A stretch of DNA of 16,391 nucleotides from Isohypsibius dastychi (GCA_034696485.1 JAQIWT010000681.1:1-16391), one strand, 5' to 3'. Counted from the first letter of the stretch, positions 1 through 10,630 are shown. Program-made: numbers and translations. The notes: generated by a model from the letters alone, not told the origin.

Positions 1-161
1 TCATCAAGCTATAAACCATCGTTCAGTCCTTCTCTATTCTGGTTCTTCGACAGTATCTAAGGTCGCTGCCCGCGACAGTCGTCAAAAATTAGGAAGTTGG
101 AAGTGATCAATAAGGGCGCTGTTGTCGAGTGGCAACTTACCACTAAGTTTCTTCTCAACCA

Positions 162-173
162 CCCCCCCCCCCC
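162..173. repeat. Poly-C run, 12 bp
   Basis: Uninterrupted run of 12 C read directly in the sequence, in non-coding DNA. It is one of five C/G homopolymers of 12-15 bp in the window. Confidence 0.95.
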
Positions 174-528
174 GTTCACACCAAAATGGTCAAATCCACC
201 ACCGGTGCAATGCGACAGATGGAAGAAAAACAGGATGAACAGACTGCCCACCTTGAGCCCTCTAGTTCTCTTGCGATGAAAAACTTTCGCTCGCGCGAAT
301 TTTGTGGCAAAACAGTCAGAATTTTCGAAAGAAAAAACAGTTCAAAGTGTCCGGTCGTTGACCCAGAGAACAAAAAGAAGGTTTCAAAGAGACATTTTGT
401 TTCTTATTGAGAATACACTCACCCTTGGCGAAAATCAAGAACAAAAAAGGAGACAGAAATAACCCACAATTTCAGCCTGTCAGGTCTGTCTGTCAGGCTG
501 GAATCCCGGACTTGCGAGTGAGAGTTAA

Positions 529-540
529 CCCCCCCCCCCC
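529..540. repeat. Poly-C run, 12 bp
   Basis: Uninterrupted run of 12 C, followed by A and then CCC. It lies in non-coding DNA upstream of the DOMON gene. Confidence 0.95.
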
Positions 541-1055
541 ACCCTTGAAAAAAGGCTGTCGGGGAAACCGGGTAAAATTCGAAGAGGCGTCGGTAATCCT
601 GAGAAAGCTCGGTTTTCTCGGTATTAGGAGAAAAGAGATTTGGCTTCGTTATCGAATTTTTTAGATAAGCTAGAATACTATCTTCGCTGAATTTCTGACT
701 CTTTCTTAGAGCCCCTGGTCAGTGTTGGGTGAGGGGACGGCTTCTGGCACGATTCAGCAGCAGATTCTAGTCGGGTTGATTGGTTAATCGCGGTGATGAC
801 GAACGAGCGATGTTGTGTTTGGATATCAGTCGGGCCAGCTGAGAGGTTAGAGCATATCTTATAGCTCGGACCAAGCTCAACACGTTCTGTTGCAACAACT
901 GAATGCCAAATGCAAATGCAGCAGAACGGACAAAAGCCCTCAATGTTTAGTTAGCGATCGGTGCGGAATATCCTCTGCTTTCCTTTCTTATGTTAATCAT
1001 TTCCGATCAGCGCTACAGTATGAATCTTTTTCATTTCCCAAACCATCTAAGTAAG

Positions 1056-3426
1056 ATGTTCATCCGGCTGGTAGTCACTCTGCTCAGCATGGCCACGAAT
1101 ATATTCGCACAGGATTTCCCCAACCAGATGATCCTGCTAGGAAGACCTGAATCGCCCTTACTTGTACTGAGATGGAGGGCGAATGTGACCGATATAGCGG
1201 TGGAGTTGGAAGGACGAACTCAAGGGTGGTTGGCGATGGGCCGTTCGCCAAATGGACAAATGGATAAATCGGACGTTGTTTTCGCTTGGGTGGATGAGAC
1301 GGGAATGGTTTATGCCCAAGTTGGTCATCTTATCAAAATGGGGGATCTGGATATTAACCATCTCATTTTAGGATCGTTACATTATTGCGGACGAAAATAC
1401 GATGACGGTTAATCTCACACTTGACCGTATTCAGAACTGGTTCTTGCTCGGAGGGAAAAAGAATGAAACGCATACAACAATTTGGGTGATGAGAAAGATC
1501 GAGTCAAGTGACCAATCGGATTATTCGTTTGCGGTAAGCTAAGCCATGAGAGCATTCAACCAATGCCCTCACTCTCACCTGAATTTTGATGCTCCCCTGA
1601 CTCACAAGCAAACATCACCAACGTAAAAACTAGGACTCCAAACTCAAAAACCGAAGATTGTCAGTTTTTCGAAGTAATATTGAGGCATTTTAATTTTAAC
1701 CTATCAAAAACCCAAACAATGCGCTGTCATTTTTTGGTCTAGTCCAGAAAGGGTATTTCAAAATAATTCCTTCTGTTCTGAATATTTAACGAAGTTAATA
1801 ATGATATACACCTCGAAATGTTTGCCTTTTTTCCGAATGACTCGTAGCGAATGCAGTCATGGAGTTCGAGTACGAGTCCTCGAGCTTACGAATTTAGTCT
1901 CTGATAAAATTTGCTGATCTGATTATCTAAGAAGCGAGAGGGTGAGTTCAGCTCGATTTCAGCGGGTGTGATGTTAACCTTCGCTAATTCGTTACGGACG
2001 ATAAAAAAATCATTGTCAAATAGATTTCTGCAATCTACATAATAACCCGTTCAAAATAACCAGCTTGAAATCTTCCAGGGGGCTTTCAATTTGATCTACT
2101 CGTTTGGAGAGAGCCCACCAGATCGTAACACCGGCGAAATAAAGATGCACAGTTCTCGAGGCAGCCGTTTGTTTTCCGGCTTCCAACTCACAACTGGTAA
2201 ACAAGCTCTTCATTCCAAAAACTGCAGCGTCTATCAAGTACCAGTGTACTCCTTTTTTTGCAGCAGGCCCTGTGACGAATTTGACAGCTCCCCTTCCGGG
2301 TACACCAGTCTCCTCTGGTGTTACACCTCGGCCCCCACTTCGGAACACAGCCCCAGTTTCCCGCGACATGCCCCCATCGACAGTACCTTCCGCACCACCT
2401 CGTCTAATAAACACAACTCCAATGGTCACAACTACCATCAGTCGAGCCAACAGCCTGGCAGCCGCACTTAATGCCATGAGGCCCAATACCAACTCGAACA
2501 CTACTCCATCAACCTCACCCAGACAATCGACTTCGGCCTCAGCCCAGTCTTCTCATGGTGCGTCTCAGGCTCAAGCGCCAAATTCGCCGTCTCACGCAGA
2601 TGCATCTCATTCAGCCGACGCAGCTCATCCAACATCGGTGGATCACCAAATAATGGACGGAGTTCATAATTCTATGTTCCAGAGCTCCGGTTCTTCCCGA
2701 GAGACCAGACAACAAGGCCGTGAGTAGACCTAACAAAATCAGCTCTTTTATTGCACGTACCAGAAGACGGTTTTCGAACTCGGTACATTGTGGACTCTTG
2801 GATGAGGACTCGATTTCTGCCAAACCCTCGATTTTTTTGTGATACAAAGTTTCTAGCTTTGAACAAGAACGACTAGTAAGTTTGTTAACCCCGACCAGCT
2901 GAGTTAATCACACGTGACATAGGAAGTTCATGAAATGACTAACTCAGATTCAAAAAACAAAGACGAAGAAAATCATTCATTGCTAAATATTAGTGCTGTT
3001 GAAAATATTGTGGTGGTTTCAGCAGAAAGTGGTCACGACTTTGCCGCCACAACTGGTGCGGAATGGCACATGGATCACACTGAAGCATCAAGCGCTGACA
3101 GTTGGGATGCCTGGCAGAATCCAAATCAACCTTCGCAACTTTCAACTGATTCAAGATCAAACAGCGGTGACCAGTCAGATAAAGGCGTGAATCTCATTTC
3201 TCTGTCGACATCTGGCAATAATATGACAGCTAATATATTCGGGATCCCTGTATCGTTTGTTCTGCCGGTACAAGGAGGGCCTCTGACCCCGTCCCAGATG
3301 CCTTCTATCAGCAATATCTCCCAGGATGCCACACAAGTGACGTCACAAGTGTTATCGGCCTTGGAGTCGGTGTGGAGTATGATTGGTCAGTTCATGACTG
3401 TGACGATGGCACCGCCACGCGTGTAA
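1056..3426 (+). CDS. Secreted DOMON-domain protein with Ser/Thr/Pro-rich tail
   Basis: Five exons: 1056-1319, 1372-1533, 2079-2196, 2264-2719 and 2948-3426. They join in frame to 492 aa. Introns are GT-AG, of 52, 545, 67 and 228 bp. The chosen ATG gives a clean signal peptide (residues 1-19, ending IFAQ); ATGs at 990 and 1020 would add an N-terminal leader. Residues about 36-180 form a DOMON domain like that of dopamine beta-hydroxylase/MOXD proteins: LRWRANVTDIAVELEG, then GWLAMGRSPNGQMDKSD and VVFAWVD, an NWFLLGG...NETHTTIW strand pair, and a closing LIYSFGES...RGSR segment. Possible N-glycosylation sites are NVT, NLT and NET. Residues 183-492 are low-complexity, rich in Ser, Thr, Pro, Asn, Gln and His, and mucin-like. 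No copper monooxygenase or cytochrome b561 domain follows, so enzymatic activity is unlikely. DOMON domains in general bind heme or sugar; the ligand here is unknown. The domain call is firm. The last two exons are supported mainly by matching phase and by composition. Confidence 0.82.
2261..2266 (+). promoter_or_regulatory. NAGNAG tandem splice acceptor (CAGCAG)
   Basis: A pyrimidine-rich stretch ends in CAGCAG before exon 4 of the DOMON gene. Splicing after the first or second CAG keeps the frame, and the products differ by one alanine at the start of the Ser/Thr-rich tail. Confidence 0.6.
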
Positions 3427-4600
3427 TATCTGATGAAGATTGTGATTTGAATATAATTTCTTGGCAGGTTTAGTCTCGATCTTGCCTGTTTTCAAAACAG
3501 CTTTAAAAAGATTTAGGTTGAACCGACGATTGTTCTTGTGAGATATTCTGTAAATATTACTGCGTACTGAGTTAAGGTGCACGGGCTGAAGTCATAAAGA
3601 CAACATTTTCCTGAACTATTTCGGTGCAATAGTTCACGTCTTTTCAATTCTTTTTTGCTGGATTCTGTCGTTATTTTGATGAAGCAAAACCACGACACAA
3701 ATCGAATGAGCCAAGCAGACAACGAACAAGGCAGAAGTGATTGATTGGTTTTATTGATAGGCATCGTACTGCACGGCACTGTTACTAGCCATACAGAACA
3801 GAAGTACTCCCAAATCCAAAAACAACAGTCGTTTCTGTCAATAATCTGCGTTGTTCATTTCACACTCGCGCCGCAACTATATCTCCGCGCGATTCTTCAC
3901 ACCAAACCTAATTACATAATCTGAAGACCGCAACAGACAGTTGCCGCGGATCACAACTTGCCATGCATCTGACCGTACAGGTAAGCACTGTATTCAGGTA
4001 ATCCTACTGCTTCACGAACCAGTGTTGTCGCATTGACCTCACACAAAAAAAATGCACAAATTCTTTCTAATCCACGTTATGGGATGGAGTTGGCACTTGC
4101 CCATCTGGACTACAGAACCTGATGACTATATTTTTGCATCCTGCTCTCTGACTGTGATGACCTTTGGTGGCCTTCATGAAGCCAGAACTATGTTACGTCA
4201 GGGTTGAACTGCTTGCTACAGCCGATGACAATGAAAGAAAGCACTTACAGTATGCTCTGTTCAACCGCTAAGGCTTGAACCATGCGATCTCCAGTCATGC
4301 AAATTTCATGAATGGTCAACCGCACACCAAGACTGATATTGCTTCTCACAATACAATACCTGTACCCACACTTCGCAGCGGCCAACTTGGGCTAATCGCG
4401 ACATCTTATCAGTCATAAACGAGAAGTAGAAATGTTCGAGTTCTCGTACTGGACTGTGCCATTCTGTGTACGTACATCTGTTCTACGAACAATGCTATCA
4501 ACGAAAGAAGTGTTCGATATAATTTCATATCTAATGTTTTGAGACACCTGTACAATAACGCTCATTCCACACTCTTGCACACAACAGGCCTTCCCGTGCG
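3427..4600. other. Intergenic region between DOMON and LRR-like genes
   Basis: No gene is supported. The start presumably holds the 3' UTR of the DOMON gene. No AATAAA is near the stop; the nearest variant I see is AATATA about 25 bp downstream. Short open frames on both strands (for example 3513-3779 minus and 4413-4655 minus) lack domains. A tiny ATG frame at 3963-3980 is followed directly by GTAAGC and could be a first exon, but I found no partner for it. Confidence 0.5.
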
Positions 4601-4608
4601 TATATAAA
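4601..4608 (+). promoter_or_regulatory. TATA box of the LRR-like gene
   Basis: TATATAAA lies 56 bp before the ATG at 4664. This predicts transcription starting near 4630 and a 5' UTR of about 30-35 nt. It is the best TATA match to a gene start in the window. Confidence 0.75.
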
Positions 4609-4663
4609 CACCCACTGCAGAAAATCGGCACAATTCGGTTTATACAGCGCAACATTTGTTAAG

Positions 4664-5671
4664 ATGTTTCACCTCTCGAATTTGTTGGTTCTCCTAGCAG
4701 CTTGTCACAGTAATGCCAATGCTTGTAAGTTACTTTTCGGAACCTTCAATCAGTCTATAATAGATTTCTGATTTCATTCAGTAATTGCACGCAATGACAT
4801 CGCAGTGAAAGGAGGCGGCGGAACGGGAGGTCACTGGTGTGGATGGATCCTATGCGATGACGTCACACGACCACCTCGACCACCAGCACCGCCAACTTCA
4901 TCGCTGTTTGACTACACACCGATCAGCGACTACGCATGTGCAAGACTACGCACCGAGGAGCACCACTGCTTCACCAGCACTCTCATGGGATGCTACAACG
5001 GTCGCTACACTCTAACATGCCAGCAGCAAGCGGCCAGTTACAACGTTGCAGCCAGCTTGGCCAAACATAAAAACGAGCTTCCGCGGAGTCCTGTTTTCTT
5101 AAGTTTGTACGGCAAGCGAACGCTGTCAGCTGACATGTTTGCCCCAAACGCCAACAACATTCTGGAGCTCCAACTGGAAACCCACCCAGACTTCAACACT
5201 TCTGCGTTGACCGACTTAGGGCTAATAAATCTGTACCAGCTGCATTTCTGGAAGTGCATCAACGTGACCGTAAACCAACACAGTCTGCAATCTTTCACCA
5301 AGCTCACAACCATAACCTTCGTGGATTCCGTCATCAAGACTCTGGAGGTAGGCGCCTTTGAAGATGTTCCTTCGTTGCAGCTTCTGGTTCTGGATGGGTG
5401 GTTCAAGACATACAACTTTGGACTCTACCGTGACCAAGTCTACAGAATCCACTGCACCTCCGAGTACGCGTGGTTTCGTGACTACTTACAACGTAATCCT
5501 GGATTGATCCAAGCAAAGGAGGAACGAGCGGTCTTCAATCTAGCGGGTCTCTTCAATTCCAGATACGATTTGAGAACCATTTTCCACCCGGTAGACTGTG
5601 CTCGAGCTGATTTGACCCAGCAAGGACAGATACAGGATCTCACAGAGTTTTCGATCAACATACCTGTCTGA
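4664..5671 (+). CDS. Secreted leucine-rich-repeat-like protein
   Basis: Two exons, 4664-4724 and 4782-5671, separated by a 57 bp GTAAGT...CAG intron in phase 1; the product is 316 aa. Exon 1 encodes almost exactly the signal peptide (residues 1-20, hydrophobic core LLVLLAAC). The mature part starts with a glycine patch (about 31-37) and two Cys (40, 45), then a proline stretch (51-58). Four more Cys follow at 73, 83, 91 and 100. Residues about 126-226 show spaced leucines in an LRR pattern: ILELQLE, LINLYQLHF, FTKLTTITF and VPSLQLLVLDG, the last preceded by LEVGAFEDV. The segment HCTSEYAWFRDYL (244-256) with Cys293 resembles an LRR C-terminal cap. There is no transmembrane segment after the signal peptide, so it is probably extracellular. 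LRR proteins usually bind other proteins; the partner is unknown. The gene structure is firm. The LRR assignment is by pattern and the repeats are degenerate. Confidence 0.82.
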
Positions 5672-6122
5672 AAGTCTGTGAGAGATTTTGGCTTTGCTCT
5701 TTCTCACGCTTTGTTGAAGAAATTTTCAAGCCCGACTGGTAACAATTTGTCGTAATTTTGTCAGAAAGACTACGGGCTTTGAGAATTGGCCCGTGAGGAC
5801 GATAAAAAATCGTTCGTGTGAATAGAGCATCCGTTTTTGTCCTTTTGGGTTTCATGCATTCCGATGGCCAAACGACCAGGAATGGAACTCGGTAACTTTA
5901 CATCTAATGCAGCAGCAAACAAGGACAAAGAAGAGTATAGCGAAGGTTAACGCATTTTGACAAACTGCAATGTTTAGTGTTAATATCCATCAGGCTACCA
6001 ATTATGAACGACTGAATTGTTCTTAACAAGAAAACAACAGACAGATATTTCCCGTGAATAATTGACCGACATCAGTTGCAAAGTGCGCTGAAGTAAGCAA
6101 CCACGAGAACTGTCACCACACA
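5672..6122. other. Convergent 3' ends of LRR-like and GPCR genes
   Basis: This 451 bp spacer separates the stop codons of two convergent genes. I see no canonical AATAAA on either strand and no supported small gene. It presumably holds both 3' UTRs. Confidence 0.55.
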
Positions 6123-7628
6123 TCAGCCAAACGCGAACAAACCTTTCAATGCTTTCCGTAAATCTTGAATTGCGATAACGAAATATATTGGGTCAAACAC
6201 CGATTCCAGTGAAGCCAGCATTATGACTGGCGTATAAACATCATTCAGTAGATATTCCGGACTGAAATTTTGGAAGTTGTAGAAAAGGTTGATGGGAACG
6301 AAGGATGTTGCGCAAGTCAGCGTCAAGAGCGTCACAATCATGAAGCCATTCGATTTCTTGGCACCAGGCTTGACCTGACCCGATGCGATCTGAGCCGGAT
6401 TATTCCCCTCCTGAACACGGGTTACGTTACCAGCATGGCCCGTGTCACGTGTTGTAACTGTTGCAAGAGCGAGGGGTGCTGCAAAGTTCAACCTAATTGA
6501 AAATGTTGTAATTTCTCAAGTCAGATCATGTTCAACCTGGTCTTCTTCCGAGCAGTATCCTTTGCTCGCGCTTGCGTAATATTTGTTTGTAAGCAATGAA
6601 TGGATAAACCGTGAGGACAATCAGAATCGGTAGGTTATTCAGGAGCATGAACGACACTACCTCGTAGGCCCCCTGGGCCGCACCGTTTGGCTGACACCCG
6701 ATTTTGTCTTCGGGGAGTCGGTATAATACGGTGTCAACCAGAAGCATTGGCAAATGAACAACGTGAACAAAGAGGAACGCTGCCAAGCAGGCATATACAG
6801 CCAGCCGTCTGGTGTGGTGGTTGCGATAAGTCAATGGGGAAACCACCGCCCAAAGTCGTATGATGGAAATGATGGCATGGCTCCAGTATAGATACGGTTG
6901 GAGGTGCATGACCCAGTAGAGAAAGAATGTGCACCAGCGTGTGCCGATGTGCCAGGTGCGGTGGAAGGCAGAATACACTTCAAAAGGGGCTTGGCAGACA
7001 ACTGAAACAACCCCAGATACTCTCACCATTGTATTGCCAGTCTCTTTTGTTGTTTTATTGTATCAGTCTGACATTTATTTCAGGTCAAAAGAAAAAAGAA
7101 TGATCTACCAGTGTGGGGATACTGACCACGGACAGTCCCTCTAGGTAAAGATCTGCAATACAACCCCCCCCCCCCTCAAGTCAACGGTGGCTTGCTTGGT
7201 CAATTGTGAAGGATCTGTAAAAGGCTAATGGAGTTTTTGTGAGATCCATTGTTTCGCCGAAGTAGAAACTCAACGTCAATGATGTCTCTCAACTGGACCC
7301 CCCCCCCCCCCCGCTCTGAAGATAATCAAATTCAAAGAATGAGCTGACTTACGCTCATAGAATGATGAAAGGTCAACATAGTGCAACATTTGAGCAACCC
7401 ACCATATACGATGTTGACCGACGTTAGATTGGTAATATACACGTTGAATGGCGTCCGTAGCTCCCGTGTCGCTATAAGTGAGTACAAAATGGGCGCGTTC
7501 AACAAAAAGGAGACAATGGCGATGGCAATCTGAAAGTATTGCGTCACATGCCAGACATGGAGGCCGTTTTCGGGCAGTAACGTGCCGTTCGAGATTAACT
7601 TTGGAATCGACAAAGAGGTGTTCGACAT
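6123..7628 (-). CDS. Divergent class A (rhodopsin-like) GPCR
   Basis: Three exons read on the minus strand: 7628-7403, 7001-6537 and 6478-6123, giving 348 aa. Introns are 401 and 58 bp, both phase 1. The extracellular N-terminus has NTS and NGT glycosylation sites. Class A landmarks fall at the right spacing: Asn44 (1.50), Asn72 at 2.50 in place of the usual Asp, Pro81 (2.59), Cys99 (3.25), Arg124 (3.50), an extracellular-loop-2 Cys178, Pro200 (5.50) with Tyr208 (5.58), Pro292 (6.50), and DPIYF (326-330) in place of NPxxY. The DRY motif reads IRL. Intracellular loop 3 is long (about 215-275) and the C-terminal tail is short. The exon 1 donor GTGGGT was chosen over a nearby GTAAGT because only it keeps the frame and puts Pro2.59 in register. 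The ligand is unknown; the form resembles orphan or peptide-type receptors of invertebrates. Confidence 0.9.
7164..7175. repeat. Poly-C run, 12 bp, in GPCR intron 1
   Basis: Run of 12 C on the plus strand, so poly-G in the GPCR transcript. It lies in the 401 bp intron 1. Confidence 0.95.
7298..7312. repeat. Poly-C run, 15 bp, in GPCR intron 1
   Basis: Run of 15 C on the plus strand, the longest homopolymer here. It is 122 bp from the other run in the same intron and reads as poly-G in the GPCR transcript. Confidence 0.95.
7347..7352 (-). promoter_or_regulatory. Alternative splice donor (GTAAGT) in GPCR intron 1
   Basis: On the minus strand, AGC is followed by GTAAGT, a near-perfect donor 50 nt downstream of the frame-keeping donor GTGGGT (7402-7397). 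Its use would shift exon 2 to a frame that meets a stop after about 60 codons. It may act as a regulated or decoy donor. Confidence 0.4.
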
Positions 7629-9724
7629 TGTTGGTTGAAAAACTGCGAAGACGGGAGAACACGATTAAAGATGAGTTTTAGGTTGATTTGGACGTGCTCG
7701 AGTTTTGTTAGTCCCAAAATCCCTCACAGACCGATTAATCGGCGTGAAGCTGGGATTATATGCCAATCAGAACAATCACGTAGCGTAATTGAAAATCGGC
7801 TGCTACATGTTGTGTCATGACATTTCCGACTCACTGAATATGAAATGGCTCTGGAAAAACTCATGAGAATTAGCTAAATCGTTAAATCACTTCTCGTGTT
7901 CGTTTATCGCATGCTTGAATGAAACTGTGCTGAAAGGTGTATGTAACGTATCATCCTCAGATTCCTCCCTTGGTAATTAAAACTCCGGAGATATCTCCCT
8001 TGTTCCCCAATCATTTGAGAAGACGACCTCATTCTTAACTCCTCGAGGCTCCTTGCTTCCCCACGGACTCGGACTCGTAATTTCACCACTCAATATCTTT
8101 GTTAGTTTGAAGAATCTTCCGAACTGCAAAACTTTGAAAGCACCGATGAAAGTGGCCAGCGTGGGAGGTTGTTCAGCTGTAGAGTTTTGCTGCGCAGATC
8201 TCTCGCGACAAAATAAGATTCTGGAAAAATTTTCGATACATGACATGTAATTCTATTCATTTTCATTCATGGTATCGCTTTTGAACTGGAAACGTGAGCT
8301 TGAATTACTGCATCCAGTATCGGTGAGTGCCGGATGATCAAATCATCTCAATGGAGCACCGGTTGAGAATCGATGCTGCATTCGCGGTTAGGCAATTCTA
8401 TCAATTTGAGAAATTCAGCAGCTTCTGGCTTCTGGCTTTTCACTGAATTCCAAGTGGTGACAGAAGAAAGCGTGTTGCAAAATTGGCGTCAGAACCGTTA
8501 TTCCTGGAAATCGTAATTTTTGTGAAATGGTTGTGCCATACGAATTGTCACCGCGTTAGACACTAGTCAGAATCGGTAATTCTACCATGTCAGAATCGTC
8601 GTTGATGTTCACGGATCAGAATAAGTTCTATACAGATCTGCCTTCCAGCATTTCGTCACGAATAACCACAGTACAAGGTGACGGACTTATTAGATCTCTC
8701 AAGACGGACAAGTTGAAACAGCGTAACAACAACGCTTCAAAAGAGGTTGCAAGAATAGGGGATGGGTTCAGGGTGATATCATTTATCTTGGTTGATTTTC
8801 CAAAGGATAGATTGTTATCAAAATACGTTGACCCCTCAGCTAACGGAAGCGGTTTGTAACCAAGTGCACTCAAACTGCGTTGCTGCAAAGTCTACTTTCT
8901 AGAAATGTCTATGATTCAGGATGATCTTCATGAGAATGTTGCATTTCCGTGGAGGTTTAGCTGTTCCAAACTTGCTGACGACGAAAATATAAATGAAGAA
9001 TGAATCGTTATCCTTAGTATTTCCTCACCTACTTGGTATGAGCATAGCTCCGTAGAGATGCAGACATGGCAGTGTTTATGAGGAAGGGCAATATAGGCGG
9101 TATGCGCGATCAAGATCAAGTTTGAAGGAACCCGTGCACCTCTAACCCTGGGAATGAGTCATCCAATGTTCAAAAATAATATCTGAAATTGAACACACGG
9201 GCATGTGGTCAGCGCAGGTGCTAGTTTCATACTTTAAATATGAAGATCGCTTCTTACATTGTCCTCCCCCAGACTTCTGCCTTACTCAAGCTGAATGTCA
9301 CCTGCCGTCGAACATGACTGAAAGAATTAATATTCTCAGAGGCTTGGGATCGTTAAAACACATGAGGTCGCACGTTTTCACACAGCTGAAATTTACAAGT
9401 TGCTGGTGAGTTTTTTCAAAGACGTGGAACGTGTCTTGCACGCTGTTCTGAAAAGACTTTAAAGAGACGCCTCGATTGGCTTTCCAAAGGGAAAAATGGC
9501 TCAATAAATTATTTTTGGATTTAATTCATAAGATTTTGGTCTTGCTCAATTTGCACACAACAATCACGAGGGCAGAGGTGCAAGGTCATCCAAGTTTGCT
9601 TGAAATCCTAAAGCTTTGGAAACGGCTTGCTTCACGATCCCGCGTGAAAAGATGTTTACTAGTTCGCTAATCGCATGATTTCTAAACCTTGTTGTGATGG
9701 TCTAAGAACAACGCATACGTGGAA
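7629..9724. other. 2.1 kb region without a supported gene
   Basis: The left end should hold the GPCR promoter and 5' UTR. A weak TATA-like CATATAAT lies on the minus strand about 130 bp upstream of the GPCR ATG. Open frames at 7977-8246 (-), 8587-8859 (+), 8628-8888 (-), 9203-9409 (+) and 9476-9670 (+) have 60-90 codons with no signal peptide, domain or matching splice partner that I can see. No RNA gene is recognisable. Confidence 0.45.
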
Positions 9725-9730
9725 TTTATT
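9725..9730 (-). terminator. Polyadenylation signal of the minus-strand eight-Cys gene
   Basis: TTTATT on the plus strand is AATAAA on the minus strand, about 117 nt beyond the stop codon at 9847-9849. This is suitable spacing for the gene's 3' end. Confidence 0.65.
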
Positions 9731-9846
9731 GTCTGGTTTTAATCAACCTCTGACGGAAGAAACTCAGGAATTGACTTGAATCACAAGAATCACTTGATTC
9801 ATTTTCTGTATTTCCACCCTTCAAAAATCGAAGAACATTATCAACT

Positions 9847-10444
9847 CTATTTTGGAACGTCAGCAGCATCTTCTCCAACATGAGTAAGGGTGCTTCCACA
9901 CTGCATGCTCCATGTGCAATCGCGGTCACCCTGGCAAGTGGCGAATTTACCCTGTCCCTTAGCAATTCCTTCAGTCTGAGTGTAGCACCATGGATCACCT
10001 CCTTTGTCGGTCTCTTTCAGGTAAGCCCAACATGATCCCTTGTAGCAGCCACATTTGTTGCCATCTTTGAACATGGGACATCGGAGCTCATCAGCAGTGG
10101 GCTGGGAGTTGTCTTCACCAACATGAGTGTTGTTGTTTCCACATGGCATTGACCAGCTGCAGTCTTTATTCTCCTTGCAGACCGCCCATCTTTGATTGCC
10201 TTTCGCGAAGCCCTCAACTTGAGTGTAGCACCATGGTGAGCCGGCTGGATCGTTCTCATTTAGAAATGCCCAGCACCAACCTTTCCAACAGCCGCATTTC
10301 TTGCCATCTTTGAAGCCATCACACGGAATGCGGGCTGTGCAGGCAGCTGCAGGAAAGAAAGACAAGGTTTATAAAAGGTCATACTTGATTTGGTGATCTC
10401 TTACCAATACATGCGAGAAGGACGAGCGCTACAAAGACTTTCAT
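9847..10444 (-). CDS. Secreted protein with two eight-cysteine modules (paralog A)
   Basis: Two exons on the minus strand, 10444-10405 and 10346-9847, with a 58 bp GTAAGA...CTGCAG intron in phase 1; the product is 179 aa. The signal peptide starts MKVFVALVLLACI. The mature protein is two tandem modules with Cys at 22, 31, 33, 38, 53, 70, 76, 82 and at 103, 112, 114, 119, 134, 151, 157, 163. Spacing is identical in both: 8-1-4-14-16-5-5 residues between cysteines. Shared words are FKDGxKCGCxKGxCWA, PWCYTQ, EGxAKG, and DCxWSMxCG; each module ends THVGED. Sixteen cysteines imply four disulfides per module. The PWCYT...W..C run faintly recalls kringle or fibronectin type II modules, but the rest of the cysteine pattern does not fit either. 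I do not recognise a named family. Function is unknown; the protein is probably extracellular. It is divergently paired with its paralog at 10960. Confidence 0.9.
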
Positions 10445-10495
10445 TCTGAAAATGTGAAGCTTAGATTGAAGCGGTAAAAGTCTGAACTTGTCCTG

Positions 10496-10504
10496 CTTTT
10501 AAAC
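10496..10504 (-). promoter_or_regulatory. TATA-like element of paralog A
   Basis: GTTTAAAAG on the minus strand, 52-60 bp before the ATG at 10444. It would put transcription start near 10470 and give a 5' UTR of about 25 nt. Confidence 0.45.
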
Positions 10505-10630
10505 GCGGTGATCTGTCAACCTCGAGGGTAGATATGACACGACAACAACCCGCAAATGGAAGATTAATGATACTCTTCGTTTTGAGATTGTTGACAATAA
10601 TTGCATAAGGCTGGTTTTATTTTCAAAACA

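Larger units (their letters stand above)
1..1055. other. Upstream non-coding region with two poly-C runs
   Basis: No gene is supported here. Open frames at 97-279, 186-410 and 407-664 are short, have no recognisable domain and are interrupted by simple sequence. The stretch carries two runs of 12 C (162-173 and 529-540) and otherwise mixed sequence. The last part presumably holds the promoter and 5' UTR of the DOMON gene, but I see no convincing TATA box near it. Confidence 0.5.

Noticed and set aside
186-410. 74-codon open frame with a favourable start context
   Set aside because: No domain, no signal peptide, no splice partner, and overlapping open frames on both strands. Too short to support alone.
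836-905. tRNA-like stretch (AGCTGAGAGGTTAGAGC resembles a D-arm/A box)
   Set aside because: No GGTTCGANNCC-type B box and no acceptor stem pairing could be found downstream.
1372-1412. Apparent early stop of the DOMON frame at 1410-1412
   Set aside because: Removing a 52 bp GT-AG intron (1320-1371) continues the DOMON domain in another frame, so this is not a pseudogene.
3963-3980. Tiny ATG frame followed by a perfect GTAAGC donor
   Set aside because: Only six codons and no convincing downstream exon before the LRR-like gene, which has its own TATA box and start.
8587-8859. 90-codon open frame, with an 86-codon frame on the opposite strand
   Set aside because: Neither translation shows a recognisable domain or splice context; mutual overlap suggests chance open frames.
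9203-9670. Open frames of 64-68 codons on both strands
   Set aside because: No start context, family resemblance or exon partner; not enough to call a gene.
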